64,000 nt of DNA. Origin: a virus. Below the pieces are notes generated by a model that did no database searches, was not told the DNA's origin, and worked only from the letters and a program-made list of their open reading frames with translations. Below, piece by piece: positions 32,401 to 40,382 of this stretch (positions are counted from its first letter, which is position 1; every line of letters begins with the position of its first letter). Position numbers and translations under genes: made by a program. The stretch is from IMG/VR virus record IMGVR_UViG_3300025012_000028, positions 150,554-214,553 of that record. One strand, given 5' to 3'.

Positions 32401-34128
32401 TGATAAGGAATCGGTGGTTTTATTTAAAATATTCCAATCTTCTGTGGGGAGTAGTTCAGTTTTAATAATGTCTATATTAGTTTTGATAAAATTGGTCGAT
32501 TCGACAAAATTCCCTGTAGTGTCCCTCACATCAACAACCGGAAGATATAAAGCATTAGTAGTGTTTGTAATTCCCGAAACTGTATTATTGTTGATGATGA
32601 ATGAATGAACAAACTTAAGCTTATAAGATTTGATTGATTCTAAATCGTTGATATCGGAAATTGTAGATTCTCTGAAAGGAATCTGTAAAGCATTATATTT
32701 GCCGTCGTAATAATCTTTTAATAATTTCTTAACTTGTATTTTTATTTTATTTTTGGTTGTAGTTGTTAAGTCCTTATCAATCTCAATGGTTGGAATAACA
32801 TCAACCATGAGATAATTAGGATTCCAAAAGTGACGTTTGGTGGCTGTTACAACTCTCGATTTGATTTTGGCAATTATCTCATTCTTTATATTGGATGATA
32901 TATAAATATTATTATCATTCAAGAATTCAGATATATTGAATGTTGGAGTTAGACAGAAATATATATTACCTAACTTAGAGTCATCTGGAAATAGTTCATC
33001 CCCACCGATGACAGAATAAGAACCAACACCATCCGTATTGGAAAGTTCAAATAGATAATCATAAGTTTTAGTTATACTTCCACCAGACGCATATACTTTC
33101 GGTGCGCTGAATTTAATGCTATCTAAGGATTCAACATCAGATCCTCCTGAAGATTTGTTATATATATTTTGATATAAAGTAGTTTCGAAGTTATTAATAT
33201 TGAAGTTGTTTCCTATTGACAACTTACTCACATCATAATAAACGTAAGTATTCGGTAAACCATCTTTGGTTAAAGATGGTGGAAGTGATGTTAAGTTCTC
33301 ATTGTTTGCAGCATAACCTTTCGTTTCGAAGTATTCACATATAATGACGTCTGTATCTGAGGGTACAGTCGCATTCACATTGGAATTACCAAATACAATC
33401 CTTGGAAAACCTTCTAAGGTAATATCTTCCTCAAGATAAAAAATCTTTGAAGAAAATATTTCATTGAAGTTTTTAATTAAAGACCATTTATAATCCAACA
33501 ATTCGTTGATGCGATAAGGCTGTTCTAATAAGTTATATTCTGCCAGTTTTGACATCGGTACTACGAAGAGAGAGAAATTTTCCTCATCCACATTTTTATT
33601 GTTAATGAGGAATGAAAAATTAGATTCTCCTGTTGGATAAGTAATATTATACTGAAATGATCCTTGGGATAGAAGGTATTCACCCTCCAACTCCGTAGGA
33701 TTACCATTGTACTTAAGTTCAATGGGTTGCATATTGAAGTATATGTTTCCAAAACTACCTTGGAAGGGCGAACGAGAATAGATGATCAACTTACTATTCT
33801 CGTTGAAGTTACTTCCATTGTAGACCAGTTTCCCGCTGAATTTTGCAGAGTAAGGACGTTTGGGTGTATAGTTAAGTTCCTTAGCCTTGGAAACCCCATT
33901 CTTTCGAATCTCCGTCGAATCCAGAAAGATGTTATTCGCCAAAAGAGAAGTATTAAACCCCTCGATCATGGCGATATACGACATACTATCAATAAAATAA
34001 CTTAGGTTACTAGAACTAAAATCGAATTGACCACCATTTAGCGTGGAGTCGGACGATTTCTGGTTAAAGTATTCGATTGTCTGTTTTTTAATGTCCTGAA
34101 ATTTTAAAAGATTGAGCGCCAATTTCAT
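29401..34128 (-). CDS. 6: Baseplate wedge protein gp6-like, 1575 aa
   Basis: N-terminus FQDIKKQTIEYFNQKS, FSSSNLSYFIDSMSYIAMI, then AKELNYTPKRPYSAKFSGKL corresponds to T4 gp6 (EIKQNLIEWLN, SRLNVLCDLLAYN, AQDNGYLPTSKSAAQ). gp6 dimers link the wedges into the baseplate ring and carry a Mu gp47/J-type core. T4 gp6 has 660 residues; this one has about 900 more. Added regions include two families of tandem repeats near residues 1016-1250. The C-terminus ends in TNVREVETI. Late promoter immediately upstream. Confidence 0.75.
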   Translation of the reverse strand: MKLALNLLKFQDIKKQTIEYFNQKSSDSTLNGGQFDFSSSNLSYFIDSMSYIAMIEGFNTSLLANNIFLDSTEIRKNGVSKAKELNYTPKRPYSAKFSGKLVYNGSNFNENSKLIIYSRSPFQGSFGNIYFNMQPIELKYNGNPTELEGEYLLSQGSFQYNITYPTGESNFSFLINNKNVDEENFSLFVVPMSKLAEYNLLEQPYRINELLDYKWSLIKNFNEIFSSKIFYLEEDITLEGFPRIVFGNSNVNATVPSDTDVIICEYFETKGYAANNENLTSLPPSLTKDGLPNTYVYYDVSKLSIGNNFNINNFETTLYQNIYNKSSGGSDVESLDSIKFSAPKVYASGGSITKTYDYLFELSNTDGVGSYSVIGGDELFPDDSKLGNIYFCLTPTFNISEFLNDNNIYISSNIKNEIIAKIKSRVVTATKRHFWNPNYLMVDVIPTIEIDKDLTTTTKNKIKIQVKKLLKDYYDGKYNALQIPFRESTISDINDLESIKSYKLKFVHSFIINNNTVSGITNTTNALYLPVVDVRDTTGNFVESTNFIKTNIDIIKTELLPTEDWNILNKTTDSLSEIFIDQYISKLVLLNYLQTNIAPSDCSLFSGSGGLINPSLHRNIYNRDIKNVKIIDLVLVSDSLYFKTYNYQDSFKRNVVVKVVEVAEGSVINRKIVFSYEIGGIIIDKEVATLKVVDGSPTITSIQKEDLLFYFGIDETKYQFYGNENDKSPFKIITNSVNSYSLELLTNTYTSQLLIDSRNDLFNVSITSGNYDVVNMSSKITNWSFENVNAIYSNIKLNNKIVAVLEINSIEKFRGYIDSSNFNNIDFSQNEEGDYYLFTDFVYDRVHGINYFPNDFGFVGEDGLTKCQIKRTVSCLNLNLLNTNFEQGDIFTSGSDYVVYNEEIMDTTTVNFVAKTVDSSQLLPKKLENDMLVKVIVDQIHDVEGVSVTYPSLETNKIDNLYRIKNDLTWESITSKKVFNGDLMIYNNDENKLVGVGWYLVENINDLIGIKCSEIEVVTGGTGYISGENIEFKNASGNLTSGLITASYKCNGININLKGSGYVANESIILKNTDNDVVAGTINVTYKCTSITLMTDGEGYINGENIVLKNLNGDLISGNITVNGGFGIASISISSSDYNFLINEVLTVETYGGTGTGATFKVGSVGNAGINSIAISTSDYGFSTNELLTVQSYIGAGTGASFNVNSLETTGKVSSVLVLYSAYGFLSNQELEIEAYVGTGTGASFKVGSVQEYFNYDRVYVHAEPTSDIESLPETPYYYQIFKIVADIDITDQLSKFVNPPSDNLLNGGDYIIYIGSDKWKIFDDDIYENNIDVVNSNSEFPINIEMGDVFEIISSDVAPNKNFNGQTNTTQYNSGEQIIYIGGDDLWKKFSVLGLTPIADAQTANVGDMVEVVDSGNFNNDSRLSVPLYNGNKLFKHKDLLIYTGTNWVKAKPANVYQLNKIEINNEGFNADLKVDQKTDNVMVIYVEDVHHNVSIGELDYYNGVLNLFPKINERLDDITESRGITPLSDIFKYENYNSSDIQMDIIRFKTDKTEFDTKFNQFIITNVREVETI
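30380..31080 (-). repeat. Two families of tandem protein repeats inside gp6-like gene
   Basis: Family A, three units of about 34 residues: GxGYxxGExIxLKN...G.I...YKC. Family B, three units of about 36 residues: GIxSISISxSDYGFxxNExLTV then YxGTGTGAxFKVGSV. The DNA repeats are visible as recurring GCACCAGTACCAG strings on the plus strand. Confidence 0.8.
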
Positions 34129-34160
34129 GTGGAGGTTACCTTATTTTGGTTGTTTGTATT

Positions 34161-34168
34161 TATTTATA
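34161..34168 (-). promoter_or_regulatory. T4-type late promoter TATAAATA
   Basis: Exact TATAAATA on the minus strand, about 33 nt before the gp6-like start, overlapping the stop of the upstream spike gene. Confidence 0.75.
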
Positions 34169-36266
34169 CTGTAGTTCCTGATCCATCTTTCCAGACTGTA
34201 CCATTCCATACTATGAGTTTATTTAATGTAGTATCAAAATGTTGTTGAAATGATGTTGGGTATATTGGTCGGTAATTTGTGGACGATGCGGGCAATATCA
34301 TTTGGTTGTAACCAATTAAGGTTGTGTCGGACACAAGTTTAATTCGTCCATGACTTTCATTTATAAGACTGTTATTTACGCCATCAACATCCCTAATATG
34401 AATTTCATATGCTCCACCAACAATTTTATATGAATTATCTTTAAATATACTACCCACAGCTTTTTCGGTATCTATGACCCTAGTTACATTTTTTACATCA
34501 AAAATATTATTGGTCACTTTCATATTAATTACTGTCAAGTGATTGGGGTGTGATCCGGTGATTGAAATACCTCTAGCATATATGAGATTGTCAGTAGTAT
34601 ATTCGTTCAAAATGCAGCTAAAAATATTATTGGATATAATTGTATTGATGCCATTATAATTTAAAATTCCGCCCAGTCGAAACACATTATTGGAAATGAT
34701 TGTATTTTTTGCACTATATATCTGAATACAATACTGTTCAGTATTTGAGACCGGATCAGAATTTGGTGTTGGTTCATTACTAAAATAGAGTATATTATTT
34801 GAGATGGTTGTATTATGTTCTATTGTGTTTTCATCCAATCCAGTAGCATCCCATTCTGCTTGTGTTGGTACATATTTCCAACTTCCATAACTAAATGAAC
34901 TGTATGATGTAGAATCAATACCAGTAAGGGAAAAATTATTGGAATCAATAACTAATATCACCGCACTTGCCCCATTAATTTGTGTCATACCCCAATTTGC
35001 GCTTGTGGTAATTTTTACGGTCTGACCAGTGGTGCGCCCATGACCCGTACTGTTTACGACCGCAGGGTTGGCGTTGGTAATGTTTTGAATGGTTGCGGTT
35101 GGTTGAAGTGGTTCGTCCCACAATTTATTGACAAATATATTAGCCACTTTATTATCGTAAATAATATTATTTGAAATTGTAACATGACCTACCATATCAT
35201 TTGGATAATCGTAAGACTCGCCAGCATTAATACCATAGTAATTGTCATGTATATGAGCACCAGTTATAGATAAGTTAAGTGCTCCTTGATGTACCCCAAT
35301 ACCAGAGTCGTGTATATTGTGGTGCCAGTGACCACCAATTATAGTAATTCCTATAACTTTACCTGAGTGCAATCCTTTCTTGCCGTTATGGTGTGAGTGA
35401 ACATTTATAAAAGAACAACCATCAGCACCAATAGGAACACCACACCCATTTCCAGTTATATTACGACACTCAACATTTTCGAGAGTACCGTTATCTGCAA
35501 GAAAGGAGACGCCATAATTGGCGTTGGCATTCCACAGCCAACTGCTATTGGTTCCGCCTGTTTCGGTCCAGTTACCATCAGCAGTCAGGCCGGATACTGT
35601 TGAACCTACCGCAGTTACAGAAATGACAGTAAAAGCAGAAGATGTAGCATCAAAAGGTAAACCTGTTATCGTACTAGTACCAGTTTTGATTGGTGCATAG
35701 TCCATAATTTTGATTATTGTATTTCCTGCACCAACTCCTTTTAAATTGACCCCCTCTTTATTGAGTGACACTTCATCCGAAATAATGTAAGTTTTACCCC
35801 TCAAAAGGACTTCACCCCGAACTACAGATTGAATTGCTTTATTAATCTCTATTTGGTCCGATACACCATCTATTCCCCACCACTCAGGTCGTGCCTCACT
35901 CAAATTCTGAATCAAACCCAATCCTTTGAAACAATCATCAGAACCCTTAAATAATCCATTAATAGTCACATCGTTACTATTATTTAAAGCCCCACCAGCC
36001 ATATATATATCTGCGTTTAATGTGGTCGGCACAACTGTCCATTCTTTATAGATAAAGAGAGTTTTATTTGAGGCTAGAGCAACGCTATCTGCCTCACTTA
36101 ACGTTTCAAATTCTAAATCACTTATCCACCCTACTCGACCATCCAACAGTACAATTTTATCATATAAATATAAAAAGTTTTCATCCATCTCATCCATCGT
36201 CAGCGGAATTAATGATTTAGTTATATCATCTTCTATTCTGTCGGTTGATCTAGTTCTTAATGTCAT
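34164..36266 (-). CDS. Tailspike with beta-helix domain, 700 aa
   Basis: The N-terminus (TRSTDRIEDDITKSLIPLTMDEMDENFLYLYDKI) is a baseplate/fibre attachment type different from the other two spikes. Residues 120-560 form a right-handed beta-helix: DQIEINKAIQSVVRGEVLLRGKTY, then repeated I/V-x-N-N-x-I-x turns with several TISNNIIY/TISNNVFR motifs. The end (SFQQHFDTTLNKLIVWNGTVWKDG) is a typical phage spike cap. Lies between gp25 and gp6 genes. Confidence 0.75.
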   Translation of the reverse strand: MTLRTRSTDRIEDDITKSLIPLTMDEMDENFLYLYDKIVLLDGRVGWISDLEFETLSEADSVALASNKTLFIYKEWTVVPTTLNADIYMAGGALNNSNDVTINGLFKGSDDCFKGLGLIQNLSEARPEWWGIDGVSDQIEINKAIQSVVRGEVLLRGKTYIISDEVSLNKEGVNLKGVGAGNTIIKIMDYAPIKTGTSTITGLPFDATSSAFTVISVTAVGSTVSGLTADGNWTETGGTNSSWLWNANANYGVSFLADNGTLENVECRNITGNGCGVPIGADGCSFINVHSHHNGKKGLHSGKVIGITIIGGHWHHNIHDSGIGVHQGALNLSITGAHIHDNYYGINAGESYDYPNDMVGHVTISNNIIYDNKVANIFVNKLWDEPLQPTATIQNITNANPAVVNSTGHGRTTGQTVKITTSANWGMTQINGASAVILVIDSNNFSLTGIDSTSYSSFSYGSWKYVPTQAEWDATGLDENTIEHNTTISNNILYFSNEPTPNSDPVSNTEQYCIQIYSAKNTIISNNVFRLGGILNYNGINTIISNNIFSCILNEYTTDNLIYARGISITGSHPNHLTVINMKVTNNIFDVKNVTRVIDTEKAVGSIFKDNSYKIVGGAYEIHIRDVDGVNNSLINESHGRIKLVSDTTLIGYNQMILPASSTNYRPIYPTSFQQHFDTTLNKLIVWNGTVWKDGSGTTV

Positions 36267-36275
36267 TTTTTACTC

Positions 36276-36659
36276 CTATCTAATACTTTTAAAATCTATA
36301 ACCATTTCTTGATTAGAGTTTGTAAAATTAATTTCAAAATTCAAATAAATGATATATGTTTGTAGATCTTCATCACCAATTACTTGAACTTGTATATTAT
36401 TTATTCTGGGTTCATATCTTTTTAGTCCCATTTCGATATCTATCTTCATCATTGCTGCACTCAAATCATCAATAGGATCAAATAGATAACGATCCAAATC
36501 CAAACCTATTTCTGGGTTCATGGGAACTGTGAATGGTTGGGTTTGAAAAAGATTCATGATAGATTCTTTTACTGTTTGTTCGTTAGTGAGCATGGGAATA
36601 TCTTTAGTTCCCAATAAATCTCTACCCTTCTTAGAAATGTCATAGTAATAAATTGTCAT
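36276..36659 (-). CDS. 25: Baseplate wedge subunit gp25
   Basis: 127 aa versus 132 in T4. gp25 is the sheath initiator and belongs to the gpW/gp25 family. Pattern: KGRDLLGTKDIPMLTNEQTVKESIMNLF then FDPIDDLSAAMMKIDIEMGLKRYEPRI, where the EPR motif is the family hallmark, followed by a two-strand end. A late promoter lies directly upstream. Confidence 0.88.
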   Translation of the reverse strand: MTIYYYDISKKGRDLLGTKDIPMLTNEQTVKESIMNLFQTQPFTVPMNPEIGLDLDRYLFDPIDDLSAAMMKIDIEMGLKRYEPRINNIQVQVIGDEDLQTYIIYLNFEINFTNSNQEMVIDFKSIR

Positions 36660-36683
36660 ATCGAACCTTATTTTAGTTTCTCT

Positions 36684-36691
36684 TATTTATA
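36684..36691 (-). promoter_or_regulatory. T4-type late promoter TATAAATA
   Basis: Exact TATAAATA on the minus strand immediately after the U-tail of the gp32 terminator and about 25 nt before the gp25 start. Confidence 0.75.
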
Positions 36692-36700
36692 AAAAGAAAA

Positions 36701-36723
36701 GCCCCCAAGATTTTCTTGGGGGC
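36701..36723 (-). terminator. Terminator of gene 32
   Basis: 10-bp GC-rich stem GCCCCCAAGA / TCTTGGGGGC with a 3-nt loop and a TTTTCTTTTT tail on the minus strand. Confidence 0.9.
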
Positions 36724-36752
36724 CAATTGCATTGCAAGGAGGTTCGGATTTG

Positions 36753-37733
36753 TTATTTGATTGCGTGTTTGAAGAATTCATCATCTTCATCTTCGGCTGA
36801 AGATGAAGTGCTGGTTGAAGTTTCAGGAGCAGCTTCAGAAGAAGTAGCCGTAGAATCAGAACCAAAATCAGGAATCTGATCATCTTCGCCGGAACCGAAG
36901 AAGTTATCAAGTCCCTCTCCGGTTTCGGGTTCTTCAGGTTCGCCACCACCCTCTTCTTCACGTTCTTCAATGGACATACCAAACACATGACCAACGAGAG
37001 CAATCACTTCATCGTTGGTAGGATATTTGGTTGGATCGATAAATTCATCCAGCAGAACTGATTTATCCATGACCGCATCAATTTTAGCTTCATCACCACC
37101 CATAAACGCTTTCTGGGGCATGAATCTAGATTCTGCATAGGAAGGGATAGACGTACCATTATCGAACTTTCCATTCTCCTTAGACGTAAGGAAGAAGTCT
37201 GCACCATCAAACAGATCGCAAGGAACGAATTCGATGAAATCCGGTGCTTCTTTATCCTTGTCGGTGGGGAACATTTTCTGTTTGTACTTGGCGATTACAG
37301 GTGCCATATCATAAAGAAAAGTTTTACCTTCATCATCGGGACGATCAGAATGTTTGATTACGTGAAGGTTGCAAACAAAATGCTCTTTCCTGCAAAGCTT
37401 CTTACCTTCTTTTTTGTCGGACTCAAAAGCGGATTCGTGATATTCCCAAGACTTCTTGCAGATCGGACATTCCTTTTCATACCCAAAGGTGTTGATGCAT
37501 TTTTTCCAATACTTCTTCTTCTCTTTTTTATCATTGGTGTAATCGAAAGAGTGATCCAGATACTTCACGAAAGGAGTACCATCGGGAGCCGGAAGGAAAC
37601 GGATCAGAGCGGAACAAACACCATCTTTGAAAACTGGACGCCAAAACCTTTCATCTTTGGTAAACCCTTTCTTTTCATCATCCTTCTTCAGCTTCTCTTT
37701 CACTTCGGTAAAATCGAATCGATATTTACTCAT
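36753..37733 (-). CDS. 32: Single-stranded DNA binding protein gp32
   Basis: 326 aa (T4: 301). Basic N-terminal region for cooperativity (EKLKKDDEKKGF); core OB fold with FWRPVFKDGVCSALIRFLPAPDGTPFVKY; zinc site KCINTFGYEKECPICKKSW with an upstream histidine in YLDHSF, as in T4 gp32. Acidic C-terminal tail of about 70 residues (EEREEEGGGEPEEPETGEG..., ending EDDEFFKHAIK) recruits replication partners. Strong AAAGGAG site. The leader has two small hairpins that may serve autogenous control, as known in T4. Confidence 0.95.
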   Translation of the reverse strand: MSKYRFDFTEVKEKLKKDDEKKGFTKDERFWRPVFKDGVCSALIRFLPAPDGTPFVKYLDHSFDYTNDKKEKKKYWKKCINTFGYEKECPICKKSWEYHESAFESDKKEGKKLCRKEHFVCNLHVIKHSDRPDDEGKTFLYDMAPVIAKYKQKMFPTDKDKEAPDFIEFVPCDLFDGADFFLTSKENGKFDNGTSIPSYAESRFMPQKAFMGGDEAKIDAVMDKSVLLDEFIDPTKYPTNDEVIALVGHVFGMSIEEREEEGGGEPEEPETGEGLDNFFGSGEDDQIPDFGSDSTATSSEAAPETSTSTSSSAEDEDDEFFKHAIK

Positions 37734-37752
37734 CTTTACTTCTCCTTTTGTT

Positions 37753-37792
37753 ACTGCACATTGGCAGTTTAAATTACTAGCGAAAGGCTAGT
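37753..37792 (-). promoter_or_regulatory. Gene 32 leader with two stem-loops
   Basis: Between the HNH gene and gp32: ACTAGC/GCTAGT with a 5-nt loop (37776-37792), then ACTGC/GCAGT with a 6-nt loop (37753-37768), about 15-20 nt before the SD. T4 gene 32 mRNA has a leader pseudoknot where gp32 nucleates to block its own translation; this is a candidate counterpart. Confidence 0.4.
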
Positions 37793-37800
37793 TTATAAAT

Positions 37801-38334
37801 TTAATTAGATGGAAAATTTAACCAAGCAAACTCACCATATTCTTTTAATACCGCATCATCATAAGCTTTTGCTGCTTCAAGTTCGGTCGCATAATGACCA
37901 ACATGTTTACCTTTACTTTTTATTTTTCCAGCTTCATCTACAAAAGTTATACTAATTCTGACTTTATATTTGTTGGGAGTTTTGTGGTGCTTGTAATAAC
38001 TCACTCCTTTATATTTAGATGTACAATCTTTTCCACTATACATTTTTTGTTTTCTTGTATTATATTGATTTTGTCTATCAGTAACCAATCTTAAATTAGA
38101 CTTTGTGTTATCTAACAAATTGTTATTAATGTGGTCTATTTCATTAACTGAATCATAAAAATTTAAAATAAACCTATGTAAATACACCTGTGGGGTGTTG
38201 CGCTCAATTGTGGCTCTAACATATCCTCTAGTGCTTACATACCATTTATGTCGATTAACTCTGTCGTAATCTTCATCGGAAACCAGTGTTACTTTACCTT
38301 TTCCATGTTTACCATTGAGTTTAATTTCTTTCAT
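37801..38334 (-). CDS. HNH homing endonuclease with AP2 DNA-binding domain
   Basis: 177 aa. Residues about 50-95 have the HNH motif (VYLHRFILNF, VNEIDHINNNLLDNTKSNLRLVT, QNQYNT). Residues 108-165 resemble an AP2 domain (SKYKGVSYYKHHKTPNKYKVRISI ... HYATELEAAKAYDDAVLKEYGEFAWLNF). Inserted between the gp59/33-like region and gene 32. The start codon lies in a perfect 8-bp palindrome (38329-38346) that may hide it in RNA. Confidence 0.85.
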   Translation of the reverse strand: MKEIKLNGKHGKGKVTLVSDEDYDRVNRHKWYVSTRGYVRATIERNTPQVYLHRFILNFYDSVNEIDHINNNLLDNTKSNLRLVTDRQNQYNTRKQKMYSGKDCTSKYKGVSYYKHHKTPNKYKVRISITFVDEAGKIKSKGKHVGHYATELEAAKAYDDAVLKEYGEFAWLNFPSN

Positions 38335-38560
38335 ATAAATATGAAATCACTTCCTTCCTTTTTTCAAAATTGTTTTGAGATAAATCTATTTTGGTATATA
38401 AAACCACCATTTCTACCCACATCTCTTCGAGCGAATCAATGAAGGATTCTACCAAAGATATTGGAAACGACACGAAAGGAACTAAGATAATATATGTGAA
38501 GATTCCATAACAGACCCACAAATAATAATTCCAGAAAAGAAATTTAACAATATATTTCAT
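38321..38560 (-). CDS. Small membrane protein, 79 aa
   Basis: ATG at MKYIVKFLFWNYYLWVC chosen for AAAGGAAAG upstream. One long hydrophobic segment of about 30 residues (WVCYGIFTYIILVPFV), then a charged C-terminal helix. Occupies the position of T4 gene 59 but has no likeness to it. Overlaps the HNH start by 14 nt. Confidence 0.65.
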   Translation of the reverse strand: MKYIVKFLFWNYYLWVCYGIFTYIILVPFVSFPISLVESFIDSLEEMWVEMVVLYTKIDLSQNNFEKRKEVISYLYERN

Positions 38561-38655
38561 TTTACTTTCCTTTGTTTCCAAAGTCTAATAATTTTTCTTA
38601 TGCGCGAAAAGAAAACACCATCAACTCTATCTGTTCCAAACCAGAATTCTTTCAT
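38557..38655 (-). CDS. Basic microprotein, 32 aa
   Basis: Read directly: MKEFWFGTDRVDGVFFSRIR, then KIIRLWKQRKVK. ATGA overlaps at both ends link it to its neighbours; the ribosome site is weak, so translation is likely coupled. Amphipathic and basic. Not recognised. Confidence 0.5.
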   Translation of the reverse strand: MKEFWFGTDRVDGVFFSRIRKIIRLWKQRKVK

Positions 38656-38876
38656 TCAAAGAAATCTTTTAGAGAGTTTTCAATTTTATCTCTGGATAAA
38701 AATTTCTTAGCTTTGAATTCTGTTTTTACCTTTTCCAGTAAGATTGGATGAAGAAGTTCAACAACATCTTCGAAGTCGTAGATTCCCTTTTCTTCACATA
38801 GATTAATGATTGCTTCTATGTAGCCACCATCACGTAATGCTCTGGCTTCTATATCCATATTAAAATTATCAATCAT
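38652..38876 (-). CDS. 33: Late transcription coactivator gp33-like, 74 aa
   Basis: ATG (MIDNFNMDIEARAL) has AGGAGAAG upstream. GYIEAIINLCEEKGIYDFED, LHPILLEKVKTEFKAKKFL parallels T4 gp33 (SYLEATTAFLEENSI, IPSGIIEKIQSEAIDENLL). It ends SLKDFFE, like the clamp-binding tails of T4 gp33 (TLDFLL) and polymerase (SLDFLF). Gene order 32, (59), 33, dsbA, rnh in T4 supports it. gp33 bridges RNA polymerase and the gp45 clamp at late promoters. Shorter than T4 gp33 (112 aa). Confidence 0.65.
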   Translation of the reverse strand: MIDNFNMDIEARALRDGGYIEAIINLCEEKGIYDFEDVVELLHPILLEKVKTEFKAKKFLSRDKIENSLKDFFE

Positions 38877-39126
38877 TCTGCTTCTCCTGCTGATCCATAT
38901 ACCAATCGTGTTGCTGTGCAACAGACTCCATTTCATCGAAATAAATTAAAGCACAATGCAAACGACAAATAAGATCTTTGACTTCTTCGGGAGAAAGATC
39001 ATAACCACTGACATATTGGTCATCGTTGGTTTTGATCATCAGACCAATCTTACCAATTTCCCACATGTTTTGAGCATCAATAAAACCTTCTATTTTTTTC
39101 CCTTCTTCATCTCTTTTTATAAACAT
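38869..39126 (-). CDS. Hypothetical protein, 85 aa
   Basis: MFIKRDEEGKKIEGFIDAQN, then DLSPEEVKDLICRLHCALIYFDEME. In the dsbA position but without visible likeness to DsbA. Overlaps both neighbours. Confidence 0.6.
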   Translation of the reverse strand: MFIKRDEEGKKIEGFIDAQNMWEIGKIGLMIKTNDDQYVSGYDLSPEEVKDLICRLHCALIYFDEMESVAQQHDWYMDQQEKQND

Positions 39127-39422
39127 TCTTTCCCCGCTTCGTTAGTTCCACACATTTCAGGATAACCACAACATTCATCTATCGCTTGATCTTTATCATA
39201 ATACAAACAACATATAAATGTATCGGAACAGAATGGATGATCGTAAATTTTCCCATCATGTAACCACACAGAATTCTTCTTCCACTTAAATCCATTCCAA
39301 CATTTCTGTGAATCAAATTTGGGAATAGGAGTTGCGTTATCTACATGACCATCTTCGATATGATTGTGTTCATATTCCTTCCGGTCTGCGTTGTACTTAT
39401 ACCATATTGTGATAGGTTTCAT
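39117..39422 (-). CDS. Cysteine-rich hypothetical protein, 101 aa
   Basis: Eight cysteines, most in the second half (FCSDTFICCLYY, ECCGYPEMCGTNEAGKEC), suggesting a metal site. N-terminus ITIWYKYNADRKEYEHNHIED. Adjacent to rnh; not recognised. Confidence 0.6.
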   Translation of the reverse strand: MKPITIWYKYNADRKEYEHNHIEDGHVDNATPIPKFDSQKCWNGFKWKKNSVWLHDGKIYDHPFCSDTFICCLYYDKDQAIDECCGYPEMCGTNEAGKECL

Positions 39423-40382
39423 TTAGAAAAAGTCCTCTAATGTTTTGTCTTGCCATTCCTTCAATTCATTTTTAGTTTGGTGGTGCATATTGAGTGAAGT
39501 ATTTTTCATTTGTTCGGATAATTTAAAAGCCATCACTCGTTCACCAATAGCATTTAAACTATATTTCCTAAACAGTTTAATCAGATTCATTGCGTTATAG
39601 GTATATTTACCATCGTGGTTAGTCCATTCGGTTAAAATACTATCTACAATATAATCTGGAATTTCGTCAAAGTCTATTAATTTTTTATTGAATTCAAACC
39701 TTGCTTTCATTTCAGGATTGATTTGTAATTCTTCATCAAGTCTGGGAAGAAGTTTCAGAACAGTTTTTTCTCCGAGTCCACGTTTGACATTCTTAATATT
39801 ATCATCACCAGCAAGTAGAAAGTGAAGGGTTTTATATTCTTCCACGTTGGTCTGAGGAACAAAAATATTCTTGATAGGATTAAAAATATCAACCACATCA
39901 CATTGACATTGAACAAAGTCACCATCAGTCGAAATGATTCTACATGGTTTTTTCTCTGCTGCACATTTCTTAGCGAGGATAGCAATTATATCGTCTGCCT
40001 CACAATTAGGAACTTTCATTACATGGAAGTCGGAATTGTGTTTAAGACAGTCAACAATCTCATCGTTGATTTCGTTGATGGTATCCCAAGGAATGGTTTC
40101 GTCCTTGACCCTATCCCCTTTATAGGTCTGGAACCCTTGACCGTCCTTAGAGGCATATTCGGGGAAACCGGTACAGTTCTCTGAATAAAAGGCATGTCTC
40201 CAAGTAGGTTTGGAGTCGCAACACAATACCATAGGATTGTGCCTAGATGCCCCAAAACGCTCACTTAGATTCAGGATCATAGTAAGGGTTACGTGTGAAA
40301 GATAGTCGGGGTTTTCGATGATCTTAGCTTTGTTGGGGAAGATTCCCCGATTGAGGAGGTTATGCCAGTCCACCAGATTCAT
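39423..40382 (-). CDS. rnh: RNase H / 5'-3' exonuclease of FEN-1 family
   Basis: 319 aa (T4 Rnh: 305). Removes lagging-strand RNA primers. Motifs: D5 in MNLVDWHNLLNRG, the EADDIIAIL acidic pair, STDGDFVQC and LAGDDNIKNVKRGLGEKT with the helix-hairpin/H3TH DNA-binding loop. It ends KTLEDFF, very like the SLKDFFE tail of the gp33-like protein and probably a gp45-binding peptide. Same relative place as in T4 (near 33 and 32). Confidence 0.9.
   Translation of the reverse strand: MNLVDWHNLLNRGIFPNKAKIIENPDYLSHVTLTMILNLSERFGASRHNPMVLCCDSKPTWRHAFYSENCTGFPEYASKDGQGFQTYKGDRVKDETIPWDTINEINDEIVDCLKHNSDFHVMKVPNCEADDIIAILAKKCAAEKKPCRIISTDGDFVQCQCDVVDIFNPIKNIFVPQTNVEEYKTLHFLLAGDDNIKNVKRGLGEKTVLKLLPRLDEELQINPEMKARFEFNKKLIDFDEIPDYIVDSILTEWTNHDGKYTYNAMNLIKLFRKYSLNAIGERVMAFKLSEQMKNTSLNMHHQTKNELKEWQDKTLEDFF

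Noticed and set aside
29819-32608. Plus-strand open frames opposite the gp6-like gene
   Set aside because: Repetitive low-complexity translations, no ribosome sites or promoters; shadows of the coding strand.
38334-38341. TATAAATA on the plus strand near the HNH start
   Set aside because: Part of the palindrome over the HNH start codon; no plus-strand gene follows.
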